Part shown: positions 10,094 to 19,878 of the stretch, one piece after another
Layout of the letters: every line of letters starts with the position of its first letter
Numbering within the stretch: the stretch's first letter is position 1
From: Verrucomicrobiota bacterium
GTDB taxonomy: Bacteria; Verrucomicrobiota; Verrucomicrobiia; Opitutales; Opitutaceae
Length of the DNA: 64,000 nucleotides
Assembly: GCA_023432225.1 (NCBI GenBank)
Contig: JAEYUW010000033.1
Location: 124,001 to 188,000, forward strand
Direction: 5' to 3'
Program-made: the position numbers and the translations under genes
Notes under the pieces: model-generated
What the model was told of the DNA's origin: nothing
Seen by the model: the letters and a program-made list of their open reading frames with translations, nothing else
Database searches by the model: none

Positions 10094-12448
10094 ATGGAAC
10101 CCGTTCCAGCCTCCTCCCCCACGCGTGCGGATCGCTTCGCGCGCGCCCTGTTCTTCGTCGTCCTGTTCGTCACGATCTTCACGTATCCGAACAAGCCGAT
10201 CGCCGAGCTCGACGCCTCGTGGCGCATGGTGTTGACGCAGGGCTTGGTCGAGGGCTGGCAATTCGGCCGCGACCTCGTGTTCACCTATGGCCCGCTGGGC
10301 TTCCTGATGGGCAACACGTATTCCGGCGTCACGTTCTGGCCGTTCCTCATCTGGCAGACCATCAGCTCGCTGTTCTTTGCCTGGGTGATCTACCGCCAGG
10401 GCATGCGCCTCAGCGGCTACGCGCGCGCGATCTACTGGATCGTCACGATTCTCGTCGGCGTCAGTTACACGGACTCGCTGCTGATGGTCATCATCGCGCT
10501 TCTCGGTTGCGAAATGATCCGCGAAACGGATCGGCCCAAACCGCTGTGGACCGTCGCAACGCTGGTGCTCTTCGCCGTGCTCGCGGCGATCAAGTTCACC
10601 AACCTCATGCTGGCCGGTTTCGTCGTGCTCGTGGCCAGCGGGCTCGACGTCGCGCTGAAGCGCCCGGGCGAGGCCGGGCGCAAGCTCCTGTGGTTTTTCG
10701 GCACGTTCCTGCTCATCTGGGTGCTCTGCCGCCAGAACCTGCTGAACCTGCCCGCGTATTTCCGAAACTCCCTCGAGATCAGTTCCGGCTACGAGCAAAC
10801 GATGGGGCTGCCCACACCGCCCGCCGCACTCTGGAAGGGCCTCGTCGTGCTCGGCGTGCTCATCGTCTACGCGTTGCTCCACATCGTCGGCAGCGCGGAT
10901 CGCCGTCGCGGCTTCGCCGGTGCGCTCGTGCTCGGCGCCTTCGCTTACCTGAATTGGAAACACGGCTTCGTCCGCGCCGACGGCCACATGATCGGCTTCT
11001 TCATTTGCGCGCTGGTGCCGATCACGGCGTTTCCCGCCCTGCTCGACGACGGCCCGCGCTTCCGCCGCCTCCAGCGCTGGCTGCTCGTGCCCGCCGGCTT
11101 CCTGTGCGTGCTCGGCCTCGAGGACGCGCTGCCCGGCATGGCGCGCGCCTCGCTGCAGTTGTTCCAGGACCGCGTCTGGGCGAACAGCTACAACACCGCG
11201 CACTTCTCGCAGTGGAAGCTTTCCTACCGTGACGCCCTCCGCAGCATGCGCGCCGAAAACGAATTTCCCAAGACCAAGGCCGTCGTCGGGGATGCCTCGA
11301 TCGACGTCTTCGGCCACAACCAGTCCATCGCGCTCTTCAACCGCTTCAACTACCGCCCGCGCCCCGTCATCCAAGGCTACTCCGCCTACACGCCCGCGCT
11401 CACGCAGCTCAACGCCGACTACTACGCCAGCGACCGCGCGCCGGAATACGTGCTCTTCCGCCTCGAGACGATCGACGACCGTTTTCCGATGCTCGACGAC
11501 GCGCGCGCTCTCTACGTCTTCCTCCACCGCTACGAATTCGTCCATTCCGAGAAAAACTACCAGCTGTGGCGCCGGACGCCGGAGGCCTTCGACTGGGCGC
11601 AGATCGCGCCGAAGCCCGCGCGCACGCTCGAAGCCGCGCCCGGCCAACCGATTGACCTGAGCTCCTTCAAAGAGCAACCGCTTTGGGTCACGATCGACCT
11701 CCCGCGCTCGCTGCTCGGCCGCGCGCGTGACTTTTTCTACAAGCCGCCGGTCGTCCGCCTCGGCCTCAAGGACACCAAGGGCAACACGACGAGCTACCGC
11801 ATGCCGCTACCGCTCGCGCGTTCCGGCTTCATCGTGAACCCGATGATCGAGGACATCGTCGGCTTCATGCGCTTCGCCGGCGGCACGCCCGAGCGCTACG
11901 CCGCCCAGATCTCGATCGAGATCGACGAGGGCGACCGCAAATTCTTCGCCGACACCGCGCGCGTCGAGATCAGCACGGTCCACGGCAGCGGCAACGGCGG
12001 CGACTACTTCCTCGAAGCCGAGAAGACGCGCTTCCACATGTTCAAGACCGTGCCGCTCACTTACGAGGCGCAGACGCCGGTCTCCGAAGCCATCATCGAC
12101 AACACGCCCGTGATGGTCATGCACGCGCGCAGCGAGATGACGTTCAACATCAAGGCCGGCAGCGCGCGGGTCAGCGGCGGCTTCGGCATGTTGCCCGGCA
12201 CTTACACCAAGGGCGGCAACTCCGACGGCGCCGAGTTCATCGTTTACTGGTCCAACGGCGGCGAACGCGTCGAACTCTTCAAGCGCTTCCTCGACCCCAT
12301 TCGCCAGGCCAAGGATCGCGGCCTCCAGCGCTTCGACGTCGCGCTGCCGCAACAGCCCGGCGGCCGCCTCTTCCTCGTCGTCAAACCCGGTCCCAACAAC
12401 AACCACTCGTGGGACTGGACGGCCTGGACTGGCATCGAGATCAAGTGA
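10094..12448 (+). CDS. Polytopic membrane protein with C-terminal DW module
   Basis: A 784-residue protein starting at ATG 10094, 36 bp after the previous gene. Hydrophobic segments run from ~20 to ~345, with ELDASWRMVLTQGLVEGWQFGRD after the first, a plausible acidic first-loop motif of GT-C enzymes but less canonical than in its neighbours. The rest is soluble, and residues ~692-784 carry the shared module (SGGFGMLPGTYT, SDGAEF, LDP, DRGLQ, PGPNNN, WDWTAW). I cannot place it in a named family; the shared tail and location suggest a glycan-related membrane enzyme. The stop overlaps the GTG start of the next gene in GTGA, so the two are probably translationally coupled. Confidence 0.78.
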   Translation: MEPVPASSPTRADRFARALFFVVLFVTIFTYPNKPIAELDASWRMVLTQGLVEGWQFGRDLVFTYGPLGFLMGNTYSGVTFWPFLIWQTISSLFFAWVIYRQGMRLSGYARAIYWIVTILVGVSYTDSLLMVIIALLGCEMIRETDRPKPLWTVATLVLFAVLAAIKFTNLMLAGFVVLVASGLDVALKRPGEAGRKLLWFFGTFLLIWVLCRQNLLNLPAYFRNSLEISSGYEQTMGLPTPPAALWKGLVVLGVLIVYALLHIVGSADRRRGFAGALVLGAFAYLNWKHGFVRADGHMIGFFICALVPITAFPALLDDGPRFRRLQRWLLVPAGFLCVLGLEDALPGMARASLQLFQDRVWANSYNTAHFSQWKLSYRDALRSMRAENEFPKTKAVVGDASIDVFGHNQSIALFNRFNYRPRPVIQGYSAYTPALTQLNADYYASDRAPEYVLFRLETIDDRFPMLDDARALYVFLHRYEFVHSEKNYQLWRRTPEAFDWAQIAPKPARTLEAAPGQPIDLSSFKEQPLWVTIDLPRSLLGRARDFFYKPPVVRLGLKDTKGNTTSYRMPLPLARSGFIVNPMIEDIVGFMRFAGGTPERYAAQISIEIDEGDRKFFADTARVEISTVHGSGNGGDYFLEAEKTRFHMFKTVPLTYEAQTPVSEAIIDNTPVMVMHARSEMTFNIKAGSARVSGGFGMLPGTYTKGGNSDGAEFIVYWSNGGERVELFKRFLDPIRQAKDRGLQRFDVALPQQPGGRLFLVVKPGPNNNHSWDWTAWTGIEIK

Positions 12449-15400
12449 ACGACGCCCGCGAGAGCTCACCGACCGCGCTTGCGTCGCTGCGCAGGCATTG
12501 GTGGGCGTGGCTCGCGGTAGCCCTCGCCGTCGTCAAGCTGGCGCTGCTGCGCGCACAACCGATCTACGCGATCGGCAACGCCATTCACGACGACCAGCTG
12601 TTCCTCAAGCTCGCGCGCTTCATCGCCGAAGGCCAGTGGCTCGGCCCCTACGACACCCTCACGCTCGCCAAAGGACCGATTTACCCCGCGTTCGTCGCGC
12701 TGAACCACTACCTCGGCCTGCCGCTGCGCTTCACCGAAGAACTAGTCTACATCGGTGCCTGTGCGCTCGCGGTCCGCGCGTTGCGACCGCTCGCGCTCGG
12801 CGGCTGGGCGCGGCTGCTGATCTTTGCCGTGCTGCTCGTCAATCCGCTGACCTACGAAGGCCAGGACATGACGCGCATCCTGCGGCAGCACCTCACCGTG
12901 CCTTTCGCGCTCATCGTGTGCGCGTCGCTCGTCGCCCTCGCGTTGCGGCGCGATCGCACCATCGCCGCCCGCCTGCCGTGGGCCATCACGTTCGGTCTCA
13001 CGCTCGGCCTGTTCTGGCTCACACGCGAAGAGGGCATCTGGATCCTCGGCATGACGGCGCTGCTCGCCGTGCTCGCGTTCGGCCAGATCATCATCGGACC
13101 GGCGCTCGCCCGCGGTCGCAGTCTCGCGCTGCTGTTCGTCGCCTTTATCGCCGCCGCGGTGCCCTACGTCACCGTCGGCACGCTGAACGAGCGACATTAC
13201 GGCTGGTTCGGCCCGACGGAGTTTCACGCCCAGGATTTTCGCGACGCCTACGGCGCACTGACCCGCGTGCAAGTCGGCCCGCACTACCCTTACATCGCCG
13301 TGACGCGCGAGGCACGCGAGGCGATCTACCAAGTCAGTCCGGCCTTCGCGGAGTTGCGGCCGCATTTCGAAGGGAAGATCGGCTACGGCTGGGCCGACGA
13401 CATTTCCTTCAAACGCGACGAGCGCCAGATCGCCGCCGGCTGGTTCATGTGGGCGTTTCGCGACGCAGTCGCGGCGGCCGGTCACTACGGCAGCGCGCGC
13501 GAGGCGCTGGCGTTTTACCGGCGCATCGCCGACGAGGTGAACCGCGCCTGCAACGCCGGAAAAATTCCCGCGCGCGGCCCGCGCTCGGGCTTCGCCCCCG
13601 TCTGGCATCCGGACCACGCCGCTGCGATCCGCGACGGCGCGCCACGTTTTCTGCGCGGCGCGTTTGATTTCTCCAACTTCGAACCAACGACGCCCTACAG
13701 CGTCGGCACCGACGATGAAGTGCGGCTCTTCCGCGATATCACGCACGACCGCATCAGCCACTCACCGCGTGCCACGCACATCGAACTGCCCGCCCAGCGC
13801 GAGCTCGATGGCGCAAAGCTCAACGTGCTGCGCTGGCTCGGCCGCAACGTCGGTCCGTGGCTCACGACGCTGATCGTGCTCGCGCACCTCGCGGCGCTCG
13901 TGCGCTTCGTGCAACTCGTCCGCGCACGGCGCTTCTCGTGGCCGTTCGCCTTCGCGGTCGGCGCCTGGGCCGGTGGCGCCGGTGAGCTCGCGCTCAACAT
14001 TCTCGTTCACACGACCGCGTTCCCGAATTTCTACACCGCGGCTTATGCGCCCGCGCTCCCGTTGCTGCTCTTCTTCGCGCTGCTGCTCGTCGTGGACGTG
14101 GCGCGCGACTGGCGCGCGCCGGCGGCAGCGGCGTTTCACCGCACGCTCGAGTTTCTCGCCCGTTGGCCTCGTTCGACGTGGGCGGTCGGGATCGGCTTTC
14201 TCGTTTTCGGCGCGCGGCTGCGCGAAGTGCTGTTCCACGCGAGCGACGTGCCGCTGTTTGACCAATGGAAGGTCGAGGCGGAACAGATCATCGGCCCGTG
14301 GCTGCGCGGCGAACTGAGCCTGAGTGCATTTCTCCAACCGCACGACGGGCAGATTCCGCTCTGGACGCGCGTGCTCGCCTGGTTCGACGCTGCCGTGCTC
14401 GGCTCGTGGGAGCCGCGGCTGCAGATGGTGATCAACGCCGCCTTGCACGCCACGTGGGCCGCGCTGCTGTGCGATTGGCTGCGGCGGCACCTCGGGGCGC
14501 TGGCGGCCTTGCTCGCCACCGTGCTCGTGCTCGCCACCGCGTGCCTGCCGCATGCGTGGGAGAACATCACGTGGGGCTTCCCATCGCACGTGCCGCTCGC
14601 GCTGCTGTGCGTGTTCGTGTTCGTGCGCGGCTCATTCGCCCACGCCATCGGCTCGCGTGGCTGGTGGCTCGCGCACGCGGCGGGACTTGCCGGACTCTTT
14701 ACGCTCGGTGCCTTCTGGACCGCCCCGCTCCTCGTCGCACTCGTGAACCTCTGGATCGCGCCGCGCGTCCGCCGCGACTGGCTGGCGCCGCTCGGACTCG
14801 CCGCTCTCGGCGCGGGGCTGATGCTCGTGGCGCAGCGCTCGTCATCGGCCGAACCCGCACCGGGGATGCACGATTTCCTGCACGCATGGCTGCACCAACT
14901 CGGCTGGCCGTTGGCGATTCCCGCCGCCGCCGTGTTGCTCAATTTGCCGTTGCTCGCTTTGGCGCTGCGCCTGCGCAACGCCCACACCGCATCCGCCTTC
15001 GACCGCACGCTGCTGGTTTTCGGCCTATGGTCCATCGCGCAAGCCGCCGCCTTCGCTCTCGCGCGCAACGGCGGCGGCGCGGAGTTCGCGTCACGCCACG
15101 CTGATCTGCTCGCGCTCGGCGTGATTGCCAACGGCGTGATCGCGCTGCGACTCGCCGGCGCTCGCTGGTTCTGGGCGCCCGTCGCGCTCGCCTGGGGCGC
15201 CGCTGTCATCTTCGGCCTGCACGCGCTCAACACCACCGGCGCGGTGCGTGAATTCCACGAGCACAGCGCGGGACTCGCCGCATTCCGCGAAAACGCCGTT
15301 ACCGCCTACGTGCGGCACGGCAACGCCAAGGCGCTCACGAGCGAGGAAGGTCGCCACCTGATTTACTCCGAGCCGGCGACGATCACGCGCCTGCTCGATG

Positions 15401-16263
15401 ACCGGCGCTTCACGGCGCTGCTCCCGCGCCGCATCACGCTGTCGGGTTCCGCGCCGAACCTCGGCTACCTCATCGCCGCGCAGTGGAAATTCTGGCTCGC
15501 ACTCGGAGGCCTGCTCACGATCACCGGACTCGCGGGCCGTCCGAAGGCGACGCTCGCGCCCGCGCTGCCCGACGGCGCGTCGCCGCTGCTTCCGTGTGCG
15601 CTGCTCGGCGCCGGCGCGCTCGGGGCATTTCTGCTCTGGCCCCGTCCGCTCGCCTGGGAACCGATCGAGCGTCGCGATGCGCTGGTGTATCCGGCAAACG
15701 CGCTGCGCGAGCTGCGCTACGAATTTGTCACGGCCACGAGCTATCCGGTCGAACGCCTCGACGGCGCGGCGAACCTATCGCCCGAATCGTTGCGCAATCT
15801 TTTTGTCGGCACGCATCTCGACGGCCCGGACTTCACCGGCACGGTGCGCAGCCAGCCGTTCACGCTCACTTCGCCTTGGCTGGTCGTGCCGGTCGCCGGT
15901 TTTCCCTCGGCGCCGGACAACTCGCTCACGCTCGTGGTCGAAGGTTCCTCGCCCGGCACCGCCGACGCCGCGGTGCGCTGCGATCTGCCTGCGCCGCGCG
16001 ATGTCGGCTTCTGGAGCATCGACGTGAGCGCTTGGCGCGGACGCGCCGCCCGCCTCGTGCTCCGTGACAGTCGCACCGCCGACCAAGGCTGGCTCGCCAT
16101 CGCGCCACCGCAACCGGCCGAAAGTGCCGCGGCCGCCGCTCGCCGCGCCGCTGCTTGGGAGGCGGAGCGCTCCGTCGCCGTCCGCCCCACGTTGCTGGCC
16201 GTGCTCGCGGTCGCGCTGATTGGTGTCGCCGCCAGCCTTATGTCCGCCCGCCGCCGCGCCTAA
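12445..16263 (+). CDS. Giant two-module membrane protein, GT-C-like
   Basis: A 1272-residue protein. I chose GTG 12445 because it overlaps the upstream stop as GTGA and begins just before the first hydrophobic segment. Two polytopic modules lie in tandem: residues ~25-560, with the first-loop motif AIHDDQLFLKLARFIAEG, and ~580-1080, beginning RPSTWAVGIGFLVFGARLR-like hydrophobic sequence followed by SDVPLFDQWKVEAEQI. A soluble beta-rich domain of ~160 residues follows, then a final hydrophobic helix (LLAVLAVALIGVAASLM) and a short basic tail. Both module loops carry acidic residues of the GT-C kind, so it may be a natural fusion of two membrane glycosyltransferases. This is inferred from topology; catalysis is not shown. 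Confidence 0.78.
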   Translation: MNDARESSPTALASLRRHWWAWLAVALAVVKLALLRAQPIYAIGNAIHDDQLFLKLARFIAEGQWLGPYDTLTLAKGPIYPAFVALNHYLGLPLRFTEELVYIGACALAVRALRPLALGGWARLLIFAVLLVNPLTYEGQDMTRILRQHLTVPFALIVCASLVALALRRDRTIAARLPWAITFGLTLGLFWLTREEGIWILGMTALLAVLAFGQIIIGPALARGRSLALLFVAFIAAAVPYVTVGTLNERHYGWFGPTEFHAQDFRDAYGALTRVQVGPHYPYIAVTREAREAIYQVSPAFAELRPHFEGKIGYGWADDISFKRDERQIAAGWFMWAFRDAVAAAGHYGSAREALAFYRRIADEVNRACNAGKIPARGPRSGFAPVWHPDHAAAIRDGAPRFLRGAFDFSNFEPTTPYSVGTDDEVRLFRDITHDRISHSPRATHIELPAQRELDGAKLNVLRWLGRNVGPWLTTLIVLAHLAALVRFVQLVRARRFSWPFAFAVGAWAGGAGELALNILVHTTAFPNFYTAAYAPALPLLLFFALLLVVDVARDWRAPAAAAFHRTLEFLARWPRSTWAVGIGFLVFGARLREVLFHASDVPLFDQWKVEAEQIIGPWLRGELSLSAFLQPHDGQIPLWTRVLAWFDAAVLGSWEPRLQMVINAALHATWAALLCDWLRRHLGALAALLATVLVLATACLPHAWENITWGFPSHVPLALLCVFVFVRGSFAHAIGSRGWWLAHAAGLAGLFTLGAFWTAPLLVALVNLWIAPRVRRDWLAPLGLAALGAGLMLVAQRSSSAEPAPGMHDFLHAWLHQLGWPLAIPAAAVLLNLPLLALALRLRNAHTASAFDRTLLVFGLWSIAQAAAFALARNGGGAEFASRHADLLALGVIANGVIALRLAGARWFWAPVALAWGAAVIFGLHALNTTGAVREFHEHSAGLAAFRENAVTAYVRHGNAKALTSEEGRHLIYSEPATITRLLDDRRFTALLPRRITLSGSAPNLGYLIAAQWKFWLALGGLLTITGLAGRPKATLAPALPDGASPLLPCALLGAGALGAFLLWPRPLAWEPIERRDALVYPANALRELRYEFVTATSYPVERLDGAANLSPESLRNLFVGTHLDGPDFTGTVRSQPFTLTSPWLVVPVAGFPSAPDNSLTLVVEGSSPGTADAAVRCDLPAPRDVGFWSIDVSAWRGRAARLVLRDSRTADQGWLAIAPPQPAESAAAAARRAAAWEAERSVAVRPTLLAVLAVALIGVAASLMSARRRA

Positions 16264-16335
16264 TCCCCCGTCATCGCCGCGGGTTTCGACTGGCCAGCAA
16301 GCGGGCACGTCGTAGCGTGACCCTCTCTTTTTCCC

Positions 16336-17397
16336 ATGGCCAAGACCATCCTCGTCACCGGTTCCTCGGGCCTCATCGGCTCTGAAGTGTGCGTTTACTT
16401 CGCTGCGCAAGGCTACACTGTGCACGGCGTCGACAACAACCAGCGCGCCGTCTTCTTCGGCCCGCAAGGTGACACGCGCTGGAACCAGCAGCGCCTCGCG
16501 CAGGACTTGAAGGGCTTCCAGCACCACGAGCTCGACATCCGCGACCGCGCCGGCGTGCTCGCGCTGGTCAAGCAGCTGAAGCCGTCCGTCATCGTCCACA
16601 CCGCCGCACAGCCCTCGCACGATCGCGCGGCCGCGATCCCCTTCGACGATTTCGACACCAACGCCGTCGGCACGCTCAATCTCCTCGAAGCCGCGCGCCA
16701 GGCCTGCCCCGAATCTCCCTTCGTGCACATGAGCACGAACAAGGTCTACGGCGACGCGCCCAACTCCATCAAACTCGCCGAACTCGAGACGCGCTGGGAC
16801 TACGCCGATCCGGCCTATGCGCACGGCATCGCCGAGACGTTCACGATCGACCAGTCGAAGCACTCGCTCTTCGGCGCTTCGAAGGTCGCCGCCGACGTCA
16901 TGGTCCAGGAATACGGCCGCTACTTCAATATGCCCACCTGCGCGCTGCGCGGCGGCTGCCTCACCGGCCCGAACCACAGCGGCGTCGAACTGCACGGCTT
17001 CCTCAGCTACCTCGTGAAGTGCAACCTCGAGGGCCGCGAATACCGCGTCTTCGGCTACAAGGGCAAGCAGGTGCGCGACAACATTCACTCGCTCGACGTC
17101 GCGCGCTTCATGGCCGCGTTCGTGGCCGCGCCGCGCGCCGGCGAGGTCTACAATCTCGGCGGCGGCAAGAACAACTCCTGCTCGATCCTCGAGGCGTTTC
17201 AGATCGCGGAAAAATTCTCCGGCAAGAAACAGGTCTACACCTACGTCGATCAGAACCGCGCCGGCGACCACATCTGCTATTACTCGGATCTGCGCAAGAT
17301 GCGCGCGCACTACCCGAGCTGGGACATCAGCGTCTCGCTCGAGGAAACCATCCGCCAGATCGTCGAGGCCTGGAAAGCGCGCCCGAAAACGGCGTAA
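16336..17397 (+). CDS. CDP-paratose 2-epimerase-type sugar-nucleotide SDR (TyvE-like)
   Basis: A 353-residue extended SDR. The NAD-binding Rossmann motif GSSGLIG spans residues 9-15, followed by STNKVYGD at 133-140. The regions GGCLTGPNHSGVELHGF, FGYKGKQVRDNIHSLDV and EVYNLGGGKNNSCS match my recollection of the CDP-paratose/CDP-tyvelose 2-epimerase subfamily. The expected catalytic Tyr of Y-x3-K is Phe179 in SLFGASK (Lys183 kept). No genes for the rest of a CDP-3,6-dideoxyhexose pathway are in the window, so the substrate may be another nucleotide sugar. It follows the giant membrane protein by 72 bp on the same strand and is convergent with the next gene, with a hairpin between them. Confidence 0.8.
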   Translation: MAKTILVTGSSGLIGSEVCVYFAAQGYTVHGVDNNQRAVFFGPQGDTRWNQQRLAQDLKGFQHHELDIRDRAGVLALVKQLKPSVIVHTAAQPSHDRAAAIPFDDFDTNAVGTLNLLEAARQACPESPFVHMSTNKVYGDAPNSIKLAELETRWDYADPAYAHGIAETFTIDQSKHSLFGASKVAADVMVQEYGRYFNMPTCALRGGCLTGPNHSGVELHGFLSYLVKCNLEGREYRVFGYKGKQVRDNIHSLDVARFMAAFVAAPRAGEVYNLGGGKNNSCSILEAFQIAEKFSGKKQVYTYVDQNRAGDHICYYSDLRKMRAHYPSWDISVSLEETIRQIVEAWKARPKTA

Positions 17398-17419
17398 TTT
17401 TTCAGCCTTTGTTATTCGA

Positions 17420-17441
17420 GCCGGCGGCGTAAACCGCCGGC
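17420..17441. terminator. Hairpin between convergent genes, possible terminator
   Basis: A perfect 8-bp inverted repeat (gccggcgg / ccgccggc) with a 6-base loop sits in the 63-bp gap between two convergent genes. It is followed only by a weak T-containing run (gttgtc), so it may act as a bidirectional terminator or be a member of the local GC-rich hairpin repeats. Confidence 0.5.
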
Positions 17442-17460
17442 GTTGTCATGTTCGCAGCCG

Positions 17461-19623
17461 TCACTCGCGCCGCATGCGCACTTCGAACGTCAGCCCGCGC
17501 CAGTAACTCCAGTCGAAGGCGGTGTTACCGGCCGGCCCGGACGTGATCTTGAACTCGACCTTCGTTCCGGCGGGCGCCGCCCCCAGCGGCACGGCGAAAA
17601 GCTGCAGGCCGCGATCCTCGGGCCGCACCACCGGATCGAGCGCCCGGCGCAGCAACTCGCGCGTCGAGCCATCGGGCAGCATCAGCGAGATCGTGAACAC
17701 CGCGCCGTCTGTCACGTTCGGCGGCGGCTGCGTATAGGCGCCATCGTAGAGACCGAAACCGCCCGTCAGATGCATCACGCCCTCCCGCACGGGAAGCACG
17801 AGGCGCGAGGGCGCGTGAGCGGACAGGCCGTTGCCGGTGTCTTCAACCGGTATCAGCGCCTCGATCGCCGTGAAGTCCTTCAGCGCTACCGGGAGGAACA
17901 CCACTCCCTCACGTCCGCGCGGCGCCCCCGGCTTGCGATGATAGATTTCGAAAATCGCGTCGTGACCGGGACTGCCCGGGATCGGCACCCATCGCCGCGC
18001 CCGCAGCGTTTCCGTCGCGTCGAATACTTTCACGAGATCATAGTTCGACGCCAGCAACTGCGCGTCGTTTTTGCCGATCTCGATCCGCTCGAACGGCCGG
18101 ATCGCCAGCCAGTCGGGACGCAGCATGGGAATCAAGGTTCCCCACGAATACGGATACGAGCGCGACGGAGCCAGTTTCCGCGCCACGATCATCTCCGGCG
18201 AACAGAGCCCCGGGAAATCGAACATCTTCAAACCGGAATAGAAACCGATGTAGCCGAGCGGCTCTAGGAACACCGTGTCGTGTTCGGACGCCGCGTGCTT
18301 TTTCAACCACTCGCCCACCGCCCGGCGCACGGGCTGCTCGACCACCTCCATCGTCACCTGACACTGACGCGCCGTCACAGCCGTCAAAAGCAACGAGCCA
18401 CTCACCAACAGCGTCGAGATGATCCCGACCGACCAGCGTCGCCAGCGCGACGTCGCCGCATCTCCCGCCAGTTCCGCCAGCGCAAGGACGAGCGCGAGCA
18501 TTCCGAGCCACGCGACCTGCGGCACATACCACGGAGCCGGCGCCTTCACCACCACCGTGAGGTAGAGATTCCCGCCCAGGTAGAACCCCGCCAAAAACCT
18601 CACCGCGCGCGACACGCCCGGAACGAACGCCAGCAGGAGCATCGCAGTCGCCAGCCAAAACAGCCCGGGCCGCATGCCTTCCAGCTGCGCCGGCAGGTGT
18701 CCGTAGTAAGGAGGAAAGATATACTCCACGCTCGTCCGTCCCTCCCACAGCGCCCGCGGCAGCGAGGCGACGTAGTGCAGCAAGCCGCCGACCGAGTTGT
18801 CCTGAAACAATCCCTTGGCGAGGATGGTATGCGGCACCGGACTCCCGTAATATTTCCACGCCCACACAAACCACGGCAGATAAAGCACGGCACAGAGCGC
18901 GCCCGCCTTCACGATCTCGAGGAGCACCTGCCGACGAGGGAGCATGACGCCGTTCTCCCGACGCGACAGCAGCAAGAGCCCGCCACTCAGCACCGCGATG
19001 TAAACGCACGAATCCGGACGACTCCACATCAAGCCCGCCCACGCCAGGCCCAGATGGACGACGAAGCGGCGCGGCGCCGTCAAACACGCCCACACCGCCC
19101 AACATAGAAAAAACAACAACACGCCCGTCTCCATCCCGCCCGCCGCAAACGTGACCGTTTTGCTGTCGGTCGCCAGCCAAGTCACCGCCACGACTGCCGG
19201 CCACGGCTGGGCTGGTCGCAGGCTCCGGACCGTTTGCCAGACCCAGCACGCCGCCCCCGCCAACGCCGAAAACGACATCACGCGAAACACCCACAACGCC
19301 GCATCATCCGAACTCCGCCCCGTGAGCACATAACTCAGCGCGGGCAGCAGCACGCCCAACGGCGACGTGAACGAATGCACGCGCTCGCCCGGCGTGAACA
19401 CCAGCCCGTGCCCCTCCGCTAGGTTCTTCGACGCCCGGTAGGTAATGTAGTAATCCTCCCACGCCACGCGCGCCACCGCCGCCCAGAGCAGCCCGACCAC
19501 GAGAACCGCCACAAACACGATCACCCACGAGCGATCAGCCCGGGGGCGGTCCAACGACGCCGATGGATCGGCAGGATTTGGCCGCAGGAGCAGGGGCAGT
19601 GTTCGGACTGGCATCCTATTCAT
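17461..19623 (-). CDS. GT-C-like membrane protein with C-terminal DW module
   Basis: A 720-residue protein from ATG 19623; a second ATG three codons later is also possible. The first membrane segment (~32-52) is followed by WEDYYITYRASKNLAEGHGL and FTPGERVHSFTSPLG, a first-loop signature (E56-D57 acidic pair) of a large bacterial group of GT-C-type membrane proteins. Hydrophobic segments continue to ~residue 430, including LMWSRPDS. The final ~100 residues (618-720) are the shared module: TGGFGLYDGAYT, TDGAVF, LDP, EDRGLQ, and FDWSYW. It is transcribed divergently from the sigma factor. It is probably a membrane glycosyltransferase; the substrate is unknown. Confidence 0.8.
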   Translation of the reverse strand: MNRMPVRTLPLLLRPNPADPSASLDRPRADRSWVIVFVAVLVVGLLWAAVARVAWEDYYITYRASKNLAEGHGLVFTPGERVHSFTSPLGVLLPALSYVLTGRSSDDAALWVFRVMSFSALAGAACWVWQTVRSLRPAQPWPAVVAVTWLATDSKTVTFAAGGMETGVLLFFLCWAVWACLTAPRRFVVHLGLAWAGLMWSRPDSCVYIAVLSGGLLLLSRRENGVMLPRRQVLLEIVKAGALCAVLYLPWFVWAWKYYGSPVPHTILAKGLFQDNSVGGLLHYVASLPRALWEGRTSVEYIFPPYYGHLPAQLEGMRPGLFWLATAMLLLAFVPGVSRAVRFLAGFYLGGNLYLTVVVKAPAPWYVPQVAWLGMLALVLALAELAGDAATSRWRRWSVGIISTLLVSGSLLLTAVTARQCQVTMEVVEQPVRRAVGEWLKKHAASEHDTVFLEPLGYIGFYSGLKMFDFPGLCSPEMIVARKLAPSRSYPYSWGTLIPMLRPDWLAIRPFERIEIGKNDAQLLASNYDLVKVFDATETLRARRWVPIPGSPGHDAIFEIYHRKPGAPRGREGVVFLPVALKDFTAIEALIPVEDTGNGLSAHAPSRLVLPVREGVMHLTGGFGLYDGAYTQPPPNVTDGAVFTISLMLPDGSTRELLRRALDPVVRPEDRGLQLFAVPLGAAPAGTKVEFKITSGPAGNTAFDWSYWRGLTFEVRMRRE

Positions 19624-19734
19624 GACCAGCGAACTGCCCCATCCCCCTACTCCCGCGCTAAATTTCGCGCCGCCCTGCGATCGCAGACTTCGGCTGATGG
19701 CAGAATTTCCCGCCGAAATTTCGACGTGGCCGAG

Positions 19735-19744
19735 TAGCGGGTCC
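19735..19744 (+). promoter_or_regulatory. Upstream region of the sigma/anti-sigma/receptor unit with decamer TAGCGGGTCC
   Basis: The divergent region 19624-19878 holds a perfect palindrome CGAAATTTCG at 19714-19723 and, 12 bases further on, the decamer TAGCGGGTCC. The same decamer recurs at 24774-24783 just after the receptor gene. Its place upstream of an ECF sigma gene fits an autoregulated promoter or leader element, but no standard -35/-10 pair can be assigned with confidence. Confidence 0.3.
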
Positions 19745-19878
19745 GGGGCCTAGGTTTGTCTCCATGGGCAGCCGTGCCTCCCATCACCGCCGAACGCTCC
19801 GTCTACACCTCCGCCACCGCCGCACCGGCGCTGGCCGAGGCGGTCGACGCTGCGCCGTCGTTTGCCGACCGCAGCGCG

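Noticed and set aside
9641..11677. 678-codon minus-strand open frame
   Set aside because: Spans two well-supported plus-strand membrane genes and their gap; its translation is Arg/Glu/His-rich without any domain.
15775..17310. 511-codon minus-strand open frame
   Set aside because: Antisense to the giant membrane protein and the epimerase; no recognisable motif.
16336..17397. A complete CDP-tyvelose/paratose pathway
   Set aside because: Only epimerase-type SDRs are present; no CDP-glucose synthase, 4,6-dehydratase for CDP-glucose or C3-deoxygenase gene is in the window.
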